5,666 nucleotides of DNA, from the NCBI GenBank assembly GCA_028288545.1, contig JAQBNQ010000097.1, positions 1-5,666 of the forward strand, in the 5' to 3' direction. Each line of letters opens with the position of its first letter. The first letter of the stretch is position 1. Positions 1 through 5,665 of this stretch are shown one piece after another. The stretch comes from Bacteroidota bacterium. Its GTDB lineage: Bacteria; Bacteroidota; Bacteroidia; Chitinophagales; LD1. Below the pieces are notes generated by a model, which made no database searches, was not told where the DNA came from, and saw nothing but the letters and a program-made list of their open reading frames with translations. The position numbers and the translations under genes were made by a program.

Positions 1-1
1 A

Positions 2-1990
2 AGTTTTGCCTGTTTCGTAACTACAACCCAGGCTCAATCCGGCACATGGACATGGATAAAAGGGGACAGCATTAATGATGCTGTAGGAAGTTATGGGACT
101 ATAAGAGTAGCAGCGGCGGGTAATGAACCACCTGCACGATATGCTTGTTTGGCTCAATGGACGGATACTGCGGGATTCTTCTGGATGTATGGGGGCTACC
201 GGTTTAATTGCAGCATGGCAGATATGTGGAGGTTTGACCCAAACACGCAAATGTGGACCTGGATGAGCGGAGATTCGATGTTCGCTTCCAATTCATTTTC
301 ACCTGTAACTTCGGGTACCGGGATTTACAACACCGGCAATAAACCCGGAACTATGTCGGTAGGAATGTTTGCCTGGGTTACTCCCAACAACCATTTATGG
401 TTATTCGGGCAATCTTCTGATTTATGGCAATACGATCCTGCAGTTAACCAATGGGCTTTTATGGGAAACTTTGGTTCTACCAATTACGGAACGCAGGGAA
501 TAGGAAACTCAACTACCATGCCGGGCGGACGATCGGAAAACACATGTGCATGGGTAGACAGCACCGGTAACCTTTGGCTATTTGGAGGCTACGAGGCTTC
601 CGGTGGCGATTACAATGATCTGTGGAAATATGATGTGTCAACCGGCATATGGACCTGGATGAGTGGTTCACAAACATCTAACGACCCGGGTATTTACGGT
701 ACAATTGGCGTTCCTTCTGTAAATAATTATCCGGGTAGCAGGGTTAACTGCGTATTCTGGAAAGATGATGGTGGCAATTTCTGGTTGTCAGGCGGCCTTA
801 GAACCAGCAGCGGTTTTATATGGTACCAGGACGTATGGAAGTTTAATCCCCTTACTTTGGAGTGGACCTGGGAAAGCGGAGCTTCAGGCAATGACACCAA
901 TGAAGTGAGCGTGGTAAATTGCGACACCAGTTATTTGAACAAAGAAGGCCCGAGGTGGGAGAACCGCGGCGTTTGGAAAATGTGCGATGACCTGGTAATA
1001 AATTATGGCGGGTACCAGGCCAATGGCATTAAGGGATCAAATGATTTGTGGGCGTATAAAGTTAGTGCCGGCGAGTGGATAAAAATAGGTGATTGGCCAG
1101 ATACCTCCAGATACGGAATAAAAGGATCAACAAATGCCCTTAATCATCCCGGCGACCGGTTTGGCTCTATAGGTTTTTTAGACCGCAACAAGGGCATATG
1201 GTTATTTGGGGGTATTAATTATCTATATCCTAGCCATGGTACTTTTAATGACCTTTGGAAATACACGCCTGATTCTACCTGCATTGCTATGTTGGCGTGT
1301 AGTAGCCGTAGTTGCCAGGTGGCACCGGTAACCATCACTTGCAACTCTCCCGAAATATGCGCCAGCGACAGTGCACAAATCTGCGCTCCTTCCGGCTACC
1401 AGACATATAACTGGAATAATAGTGCATCCAGTCAGTGTATTTACGCAAAACTGTCGGGCAATTATTATGTAACGGTAACTGATAATACCGGTTGTACTGC
1501 CGAATCAAACCACATATCGTTGCTGGTTTTTCCGCAACCCCAGGTATCCGTTTCGGTTAGCGGCGATACCATGCGTGTATTTAACAGCGTAAGCCAGCAG
1601 TGGTACCTTAACGGCAATCCGCTAGCCGGTGATACCGGTAAAATTCTTATTGCACTTGTGCAGGGCGATTATACCGTGCAGGTTGCCGATTCCAATGGTT
1701 GCTCAACAATATCCAACAAAATTCCTTTTGTTTTGGGTATTGATGAACTGCAAAATGAAAAGGTGGATGTGTACCCTAACCCCTTATCAAAAGGCAATTG
1801 GAACATAGATGTAAGCGATGGATTAATAGGTAGCCGCCTTGAAGTTTATGATGAAAGTGGCCGCATTATATACAAATCAGAAATACATCTTATGCATTCC
1901 GAAATTGAATTGAATGCTGCCCGGGGCATTTACCTGTTGCGCATTTCGTCGGCAAAAGGTGCAGCCATAAAGAAACTGGTTAAGCTGTAA
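2..1990 (+). CDS. Secreted Kelch-propeller protein with two Ig-like modules and T9SS sorting tail (5' end missing)
   Basis: The frame is open from base 2, so the start is outside the window; the TTG at 149 is an internal Leu codon. Numbering visible residues from base 2, residues 1-12 look like the end of a signal peptide (cleavage likely after A11 in TTTQAQ). Residues about 14-430 form a Kelch/galactose-oxidase-type beta-propeller. Six aromatic/Gly-Gly strands (near 60, 132, 191, 260, 331, 399; for example LWLFGG) alternate with six Trp strands (16-18, 85-87, 151, 217-219, 288-290, 359). Two Ig-like modules follow (about 442-510 and 512-579), sharing a GxYxVxVxDxxGC core. A type A T9SS sorting domain closes the protein (from about 580; VYPNP at 590-594, GIYLLRI, terminal KKLVKL). 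Known for the family: such proteins cross the outer membrane by T9SS and are released or anchored at the surface. Inferred: an extracellular binding or adhesion role. No catalytic residues are recognisable and the ligand is unknown. Confidence 0.9.
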   Translation, partial: SFACFVTTTQAQSGTWTWIKGDSINDAVGSYGTIRVAAAGNEPPARYACLAQWTDTAGFFWMYGGYRFNCSMADMWRFDPNTQMWTWMSGDSMFASNSFSPVTSGTGIYNTGNKPGTMSVGMFAWVTPNNHLWLFGQSSDLWQYDPAVNQWAFMGNFGSTNYGTQGIGNSTTMPGGRSENTCAWVDSTGNLWLFGGYEASGGDYNDLWKYDVSTGIWTWMSGSQTSNDPGIYGTIGVPSVNNYPGSRVNCVFWKDDGGNFWLSGGLRTSSGFIWYQDVWKFNPLTLEWTWESGASGNDTNEVSVVNCDTSYLNKEGPRWENRGVWKMCDDLVINYGGYQANGIKGSNDLWAYKVSAGEWIKIGDWPDTSRYGIKGSTNALNHPGDRFGSIGFLDRNKGIWLFGGINYLYPSHGTFNDLWKYTPDSTCIAMLACSSRSCQVAPVTITCNSPEICASDSAQICAPSGYQTYNWNNSASSQCIYAKLSGNYYVTVTDNTGCTAESNHISLLVFPQPQVSVSVSGDTMRVFNSVSQQWYLNGNPLAGDTGKILIALVQGDYTVQVADSNGCSTISNKIPFVLGIDELQNEKVDVYPNPLSKGNWNIDVSDGLIGSRLEVYDESGRIIYKSEIHLMHSEIELNAARGIYLLRISSAKGAAIKKLVKL

Positions 1991-2101
1991 AAAATATTTA
2001 CTGACTCCGGCATTAGTTCCTTCACATTATAAGACTGGAGGTACAAAATAATTTAGCTTTTGATTTACCTTGGTTCTCTCTTTGGATTTAAGAAACCTCA
2101 A

Positions 2102-2443
2102 ATGATGAAAACATTACCGATTTTATTCGTTGCCCTACTGGCACTTATGGCAATAACCGGTTGCAATCGCTGCGCTTGCTGCGGGCCATATACGGGTACA
2201 ATTACCTGTATTAAAGGAATTGATACGATTTCCAGAACCGTGATGCCGCCTAGGAGTATTCCGCAGGTCAATCTCAAAGATTCCCTGGCCTTTTATCGCA
2301 ATATAGGTTACACATGTATCGATAATACAGGCCCATTTACTTTAGATGGCGAAACTTGCGGACCGGAAGCAAAGAAACACGCTAAGGCTTTGGGTTACGG
2401 ATGTATAGATGTCCCCAACCCTCATGATCCCTGTCAGCCGTAA
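2102..2443 (+). CDS. Small cysteine-rich lipoprotein, function unknown
   Basis: A 113-residue protein. The frame extends up to a TTG at 2060, but the ATG at 2102 (or the adjacent ATG at 2105) is preferred because it places a classic lipoprotein signal at the N-terminus: MMK, a hydrophobic stretch L5-I18, then lipobox ITGC with the lipid-bearing Cys at 21. The mature part has eight further cysteines (24, 26, 27, 36, 72, 86, 101, 111). Its second half looks like a twofold repeat: a helix-like segment leading into GYTCID (69-74) with Cys 86, then another into GYGCID (98-103) with Cys 111. The Cys pattern suggests disulfides or metal binding outside the cytoplasm. I do not recognise a named family. 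It lies 111 bases after the Kelch gene and 87 before the SRPBCC gene, on the same strand, so co-transcription is possible but not shown. Membrane attachment is well supported by the lipobox; the function is not. Confidence 0.8.
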   Translation: MMKTLPILFVALLALMAITGCNRCACCGPYTGTITCIKGIDTISRTVMPPRSIPQVNLKDSLAFYRNIGYTCIDNTGPFTLDGETCGPEAKKHAKALGYGCIDVPNPHDPCQP

Positions 2444-2466
2444 AAAACAGAATTGCTCCTGGCATC

Positions 2467-2528
2467 AATTTGGCTTTAGTAAACAAGTAAGCAATTTTAA
2501 ATGTTAACCTGATTACTAAACCAGAATT
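2467..2528. repeat. Imperfect inverted repeat upstream of the SRPBCC start codon
   Basis: Arm 2467-2482 reads AATTTGGCTTTAGTAA and arm 2513-2528 reads TTACTAAACCAGAATT. They pair over 15 of 16 positions, with one bulged base in each arm (C2474 and G2524), around a 30-base spacer. The second arm ends two bases before the ATG at 2531. As RNA it could form a hairpin covering the ribosome-binding region of the SRPBCC gene; as DNA it could be an operator. It could also help end transcription from the lipoprotein gene, but no clean U-run follows. The pairing is seen directly; any function is inference. Confidence 0.5.
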
Positions 2529-2530
2529 TT

Positions 2531-2968
2531 ATGAGCCAATACATTGTAAGAAAAAGCGTGAGGATAAAAGCCGAACCCTCAAAGGTTTGGGAGGCATTGA
2601 CCAGTCCCGAAAAAACGAAGAAATACTTTTATAACTGCGAAGTGCTAAGCGATTGGAAGGCAGGAAGCCCCATTACTTTTAAGGGCAAAATGTTCCTTTT
2701 TATCCCCATTGAAATGAACGGAAAGATTGAAAAGATCGAACCGGGCAAATTTTTGCAGTACAGTTTAAAGAACGGAAAAAGCGATGACCTGTCTGCAGGT
2801 TTTTCAATGGTTACCGACACCCTTACTTACGAAAATGGAGAAACCGTTGTTTCCATTAAAGATGATGTAGGCGGTGGCGAAAACGCTGAGAAAAGATTTA
2901 AGCGCTCCGAAAAGGGATGGCACAAAATACTCTCCGGTTTGAAAAAAGTGGTTGAAGAACAAGCCTAA
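2531..2968 (+). CDS. SRPBCC / AHSA1-like START-fold protein
   Basis: A 145-residue soluble protein with no signal peptide or membrane segment. It matches the SRPBCC superfamily, AHSA1 (Hsp90 ATPase activator homologue 1-like) branch: an N-terminal strand and helix with the motif IKAEPSKVWEALTSPE (12-27), KKYF just after, DWKAGSPITFKG (41-52), GKIEKIEPGKFLQYS (64-78), a TLTYENGETVVSIKDD strand pair (97-112), and a long C-terminal helix (about 119-143; KGWHKILSGLKKVVE) that normally packs over the ligand pocket. The length is normal for single-domain members. The family binds hydrophobic ligands or acts in stress and regulatory contexts; the ligand cannot be predicted here. Such genes often sit beside an ArsR-type regulator, but none is in this window. 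The start follows directly on the inverted repeat at 2467-2528. The stop codon overlaps that of the convergent DUF3467 gene. Confidence 0.88.
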   Translation: MSQYIVRKSVRIKAEPSKVWEALTSPEKTKKYFYNCEVLSDWKAGSPITFKGKMFLFIPIEMNGKIEKIEPGKFLQYSLKNGKSDDLSAGFSMVTDTLTYENGETVVSIKDDVGGGENAEKRFKRSEKGWHKILSGLKKVVEEQA

Positions 2969-3276
2969 GCCTGTGCCGGTGGGCCGAAGGTCATAGGCAT
3001 AAGAGGTGGTTCCTTATCATCAATGTGGCCGAACTGTTGTTCGTACTTCTTTACATTGTCAATCAGGGCTTTCATTAAGCGCTTGGCGTGTTCCGGTGTT
3101 ACTACTACACGTGATTTTACTTTTGCCTTGGGTACACCCGGCATTACACGGATAAAGTCTATCACAAACTCCTGAGGAGAATGTGAAATGATTGCGAGGT
3201 TAGAGTATATACCCTCTGCCATATCTTCGGGTAATTCAATATTTATTTGCTGCGGTTGGTTTGTTTCGTCTGCCAT
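2965..3276 (-). CDS. DUF3467 family protein
   Basis: A 103-residue cytoplasmic protein matching DUF3467, a conserved family of unknown function. Visible signatures are INIELPEDMAEGIYSNLAII (residues 11-30), then SPQEFVIDFIRVMPGVPKAK (33-52), and KSRVVVTPEHAKRLMKAL (54-71), followed by a helix and a Pro/Met-rich tail (PPLMPMTFGPP). The start is the ATG at 3276, giving MADETNQPQ. The frame runs on upstream to a GTG at 3321, but those 15 codons enter the palindromic element and do not resemble the family. From memory, this gene often follows rpoC in Bacteroidota; here it is a lone gene. The TAG stop lies within the TAA stop region of the opposing SRPBCC gene. It is separated from the upstream peptidase gene by the palindrome, so it probably has its own promoter, which I could not pinpoint. 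Family assignment is firm; function is unknown. Confidence 0.9.
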   Translation of the reverse strand: MADETNQPQQINIELPEDMAEGIYSNLAIISHSPQEFVIDFIRVMPGVPKAKVKSRVVVTPEHAKRLMKALIDNVKKYEQQFGHIDDKEPPLMPMTFGPPAQA

Positions 3277-3312
3277 AAGGCAAAGTTGTAAATTATTTTT
3301 GGCTTTAGGTAC

Positions 3313-3418
3313 AAAAAACACGGAGGCACAAAGAAACAGAGATAACAGCCGAGGAATACATAAAATTTAAAATTGCATTTCTCGGCTGTTATCTCCGTGC
3401 CCTCTGTGCCTCCGTGTT
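3313..3418 (-). terminator. Possible terminator for the M20 peptidase gene
   Basis: Read on the minus strand, the palindrome begins five bases after the peptidase stop codon and ends in a run of six T (complement of A3313-A3318). This is the stem-plus-U-tract layout of an intrinsic terminator. The stem is longer and the loop wider than usual, so a dispersed repeat exapted as a terminator is as likely as a dedicated one. On the plus strand it is followed by TTAATTTTT, so it could act both ways. Confidence 0.4.
3317..3418. repeat. 102-base palindromic intergenic element with CTCYGTG heptamers
   Basis: The outer arms 3317-3330 and 3405-3418 are perfectly complementary over 14 bases (AACACGGAGGCACA). 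The inner arms 3339-3353 and 3381-3395 are perfectly complementary over 15 bases (GAGATAACAGCCGAG). A mostly unpaired internal loop lies between them. The inner stem extends about four more pairs to 3357/3377, leaving an AT-rich apical loop of about 19 bases. The right arm holds three heptamers, CTCCGTG, CTCTGTG, CTCCGTG, at 3393, 3402 and 3410 (spacing 9 and 8). The left arm holds degenerate complements at 3319, 3327 and 3335. From memory, similar runs of CTCTGTGCCTCCGTG recur between genes in many environmental bacterial genomes, so this is probably a dispersed REP- or MITE-like repeat. No coding capacity is evident. Confidence 0.75.
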
Positions 3419-3423
3419 AATTT

Positions 3424-4914
3424 TTACTTTGGCTCAGATTGAAGATTAATAAGCAGTTGCTGATAAAATTCAATGGCCTCCAGGTAGGTGGGCATTTTTA
3501 TGCGCTCGTCAATACCATGTATGGTTCCCAATAAGTCATTATCCATTCTTGCCGGAAAAAAGCGATAGGTTTGGTCGGTAACTTTCGAAAAATGTTTGGA
3601 GTCGGTGCTGCCAAGCATTAAAAAAGGGGCCACATAAGCATCCGGAAAAATCTCAGCCGAGGTTTTTTGTATCGCTTTAAATCCCCATGCATCCGAACTG
3701 GTAACACCGGATGGCTCAGTCATTTCACCCGCCACTATTTCTACCCTATCGTCATTAATAACACTTTTCATTTTAGCCATTACTTCGGCAGGTGTTTGTC
3801 CCGGCAATATTCTAAAGTTCACCTTTGCGGTTACTTTATTTGGAATCACATTTTCTTTTCCTCCACCATTAATTACCGTGGTAACGCCAGTGGTTCTTAC
3901 CAATGCATTGCCCTCATCTGTTTTAGTGTACTGCGAAATAATAACCGACTTAAACAGCCAGCGATTAGCAAACACCACCTTTACAGGCATCGGCATCTCC
4001 GGTCCCAAATAATCGAGGAACTCCTCTACCGATTGCGAAAAGTGAGCTTCAAATTTGTTGTCGTGTATCTTCTTCACGGCATTGGTCAGCACATCAATAG
4101 ATGTTTCTTTTGCGGGGTGGCTGGAGTGCCCGCCCTTAATGTTTACACTTAATTCAAGCGTCAGGTATCCCTTCTCAGAAGTACCAATAAGTGCTACAGG
4201 CTTTTTCAAATTAGGCACCACGCCTTCCGAAACCATTCCACCTTCATCCATTAAAAAGCTGACGTGTATGTGATTGTCCAGGCAATACTTAGCAATGGTT
4301 GCAGCTCCGTTCTTCCCTCCTATTTCTTCATCGCTGCCAGAGGCGAAATAGATAGTGCGCTTTGGGGTAAATCCCTTTTTCAATAACTTATTAATGGCCT
4401 CGTAAATAGAGATCAGGCTTCCCTTATCATCCAGCGCTCCCCTACCCCAAATTTGGCCATCCGAAGTTTGCCTGTCATTATCCAACTCTCCACCAAAAGG
4501 CGGGTGACTCCATTGCGAAAGCGTGTTCTCTTCCACCGGTACAACATCCATGTGTGCATATAACATTACCGGTGATAAGGTGCTATCAGTGCCCTGCCAT
4601 TTTAATAGTAGGTTCTTTTTTGCAATCACTGTTTCATTAAGCGAACTGAAAACAGCAGGGTAAGTTGCGTGAAGAAAAGTAAACAGGGTATCAATGGCAG
4701 TATTGTCCTGCATCTTCAGCGAATCATCGTACGAAATGGTCCTGATCTTAATGGCATCGCTTAAGTGATGGATGGCCGGAAGGTCTTCCTTAAAATAACG
4801 CGGACCAGCTTTACCTGTAACCAGTTGTTTTGATTTTAAAGTATAGGTGTTAAACAATAATACGCCTATAAGTACCATCAATACCACAAGCAGCCCAAGC
4901 AGAATTTTTTTCAT
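3424..4914 (-). CDS. Membrane-anchored M20 family metallopeptidase (carboxypeptidase S / PM20D1-like)
   Basis: A 496-residue dizinc peptidase. An N-terminal hydrophobic segment (about 4-21, after MKK) is a signal anchor, so the catalytic part probably faces the periplasm. M20 motifs are complete and in order: AHMDVVPV with zinc ligand H121 and D123; GRGALDDKG with bridging D162; SDEEIGG with general base E196 and zinc ligand E197; MDEGG with D223; and IHGIDERI with zinc ligand H466. The dimerisation/lid domain (about 245-385) shows GGHSSHP (H263) and NFRILPG (366-372). GSTDSKHF (435-442) and the overall length fit the carboxypeptidase S/PM20D1 branch. The family removes C-terminal or N-acyl-linked amino acids; the substrate here is probably a short peptide or N-acyl amino acid, but is not determined. 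The ATG at 4914 directly precedes the anchor. It is divergent from the SdpI gene and is followed by the palindrome. It appears intact, with no missing catalytic residue. Confidence 0.93.
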   Translation of the reverse strand: MKKILLGLLVVLMVLIGVLLFNTYTLKSKQLVTGKAGPRYFKEDLPAIHHLSDAIKIRTISYDDSLKMQDNTAIDTLFTFLHATYPAVFSSLNETVIAKKNLLLKWQGTDSTLSPVMLYAHMDVVPVEENTLSQWSHPPFGGELDNDRQTSDGQIWGRGALDDKGSLISIYEAINKLLKKGFTPKRTIYFASGSDEEIGGKNGAATIAKYCLDNHIHVSFLMDEGGMVSEGVVPNLKKPVALIGTSEKGYLTLELSVNIKGGHSSHPAKETSIDVLTNAVKKIHDNKFEAHFSQSVEEFLDYLGPEMPMPVKVVFANRWLFKSVIISQYTKTDEGNALVRTTGVTTVINGGGKENVIPNKVTAKVNFRILPGQTPAEVMAKMKSVINDDRVEIVAGEMTEPSGVTSSDAWGFKAIQKTSAEIFPDAYVAPFLMLGSTDSKHFSKVTDQTYRFFPARMDNDLLGTIHGIDERIKMPTYLEAIEFYQQLLINLQSEPK

Positions 4915-5003
4915 TGATGTAAAATAAGAATTTACTGTGAAGTGCTAAACCAGGTGCTCAAAACAAAAACAACTAACTTAGCTCGTCTGCTAAAAACCCA
5001 AAA
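4915..5003. promoter_or_regulatory. Divergent intergenic region between peptidase and SdpI genes
   Basis: These 89 bases separate two genes reading outward, so promoters for both should lie here or inside the neighbouring 5' ends. The stretch is A-rich near both starts, with no Shine-Dalgarno sequence. I found no convincing match to the Bacteroidota promoter (TTTG, then TAnnTTTG) on either strand. A short direct repeat (GTGCT at 4942 and 4956) is too small to interpret. The call rests on gene layout, not on a recognised motif. Confidence 0.35.
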
Positions 5004-5366
5004 ATGAATCTCATAGCCATTATGATGCTTCCACAAGGAGTAATTTTTGTTCTCCTGGGTTATCTACACAAAAAATATCCACCCAAAAAGGTCAATACGT
5101 GGGTGGGTTACCGGACACCTTCCTCCCGAAACAATGCAGATACCTGGGCAGCCGCTCAAACATATTCAGCAAACTTTATGATGGTTGGTGGAATTGTGTT
5201 CGTCCTGTTGGGACTTATTTCGCTAACGCTGCCAATAACAGGTAACCCGCAAATACTTATACTGATGGGGATGGTACCTACAGTCATATTTGCCATACTG
5301 TTAGTTATAGCAAACGAAATGCATTTGCGCAAGTTATTCGATGAAAACGGGAATAGGAGGTCCTAG
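5004..5366 (+). CDS. SdpI family small membrane protein
   Basis: A 120-residue integral membrane protein with three predicted membrane segments (about 3-21, 58-77 and 83-103). The short stretch between the first two carries the SdpI-family signature: NTWVGYRTPSSRNNADTWAAAQ (31-52), with conserved GYRTP, a following Asn/Trp and an alanine-rich start to the next helix. A charged tail (HLRKLFDENGNRRS) closes the protein. Known for the family: Bacillus subtilis SdpI gives immunity to the SdpC toxin and sequesters the SdpR repressor, but it is larger. Many bacteria carry short single-domain relatives with no known toxin. No sdpC-like toxin or ArsR/SdpR-type regulator is visible nearby, so immunity is not supported here. 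The ATG at 5004 lies within an A-rich stretch. The gene converges on the tail-fibre-like gene with a 29-base gap. Confidence 0.85.
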   Translation: MNLIAIMMLPQGVIFVLLGYLHKKYPPKKVNTWVGYRTPSSRNNADTWAAAQTYSANFMMVGGIVFVLLGLISLTLPITGNPQILILMGMVPTVIFAILLVIANEMHLRKLFDENGNRRS

Positions 5367-5395
5367 AAATTAGTACAACATAGAAGCACCTATTC

Positions 5396-5665
5396 TCAAT
5401 TCAATCTTCTCCAAAAAATCACTGCCACATTGTCGGGCCTGTTCTCTGGTCCTGCATTACCGCTGTTAACGTTGCCACCGGTTAATGAAAGCGTGTGGGT
5501 ATGAGCCGGTATAGTGTGCGAATGCAGTCCATCTGCAACAATAGAATGGGTATGGGCCATACAGCCATCGCTTAACTGCCCCATAAAATTACCTACTGTG
5601 TAGGCACCGTTCCAACCGCTTCCGCAGGTGGTGGCGTTGTTACCACTAAAGCTAAAACTACTACT
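5396..5665 (-). CDS. C-terminal part of a tail-fibre / tail-collar-like protein (5' end missing)
   Basis: The frame stays open to the right edge, giving 89 visible residues; the ATG at 5584 is probably internal because matching Gly/Ser/Asn/aromatic-rich sequence continues upstream (SGWNGAYTVGNF). Numbering from the edge, three His-x-His motifs occur at 38-40 (HTH), 48-50 (HSH) and 55-57 (HTH), followed by a Gly/Asn-rich turn region and ENRPDNVAVIFWRRLN at the end (74-89). Clustered HxH plus a terminal E-N-R-P-x-N, then hydrophobic residues and arginine, is typical of the C-terminal tips of phage tail-fibre and tail-collar proteins, including bacterial microcystin-dependent-protein relatives. 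In T4 gp37 such HxH pairs hold metal ions along the trimer axis; a similar trimeric metal-binding tip is inferred here. No other phage gene is visible, so a chromosomal surface protein is as likely as a prophage remnant. The stop is TGA. Confidence 0.7.
   Translation of the reverse strand, partial: SSSFSFSGNNATTCGSGWNGAYTVGNFMGQLSDGCMAHTHSIVADGLHSHTIPAHTHTLSLTGGNVNSGNAGPENRPDNVAVIFWRRLN

Noticed and set aside
727..927. 66-codon minus-strand open frame within the Kelch gene
   Set aside because: It is antisense to clear propeller blades and shows no recognisable motif. The minus-strand frame at 2629-2820 inside the SRPBCC gene was rejected for the same reason.
149..1990. TTG at 149 as the start of the Kelch gene
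   Set aside because: The frame is open to the left edge and encodes the end of a signal peptide plus the first Trp strand of the propeller; starting at 149 would remove both.
2037..2062. GGAGG at 2037-2041 as a ribosome-binding site for a TTG start at 2060
   Set aside because: The spacing to the TTG is about 18 bases, too long, and starting there would put 14 extra residues ahead of a complete lipoprotein signal beginning at 2102.
2054..2062. TAGCTTTTG as a Bacteroidota -7 promoter element
   Set aside because: It has three rather than two bases between TA and TTTG, and there is no TTTG-type -33 element at a suitable distance upstream.
3188..3370. 60-codon plus-strand open frame running into the palindrome
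   Set aside because: It is antisense to the DUF3467 gene and ends within the palindromic repeat; no protein-like features are visible.
3667..4152. 161-codon plus-strand open frame inside the M20 peptidase gene
   Set aside because: It lies antisense to the conserved catalytic and lid regions, its translation looks like no known protein, and the opposite strand fully explains the sequence. The same applies to 4055-4273.
5355..5360. AGGAGG as a Shine-Dalgarno sequence
   Set aside because: It lies in the last codons of the SdpI gene and no start codon with an open frame follows at a suitable distance.
5351..5395. Inverted repeat GAATAGG / CCTATTC around the convergent stops of the SdpI and fibre-like genes
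   Set aside because: Seven pairs with a 31-base loop, part of it coding and no T-run, is too weak to call a bidirectional terminator, although the position would be right for one.
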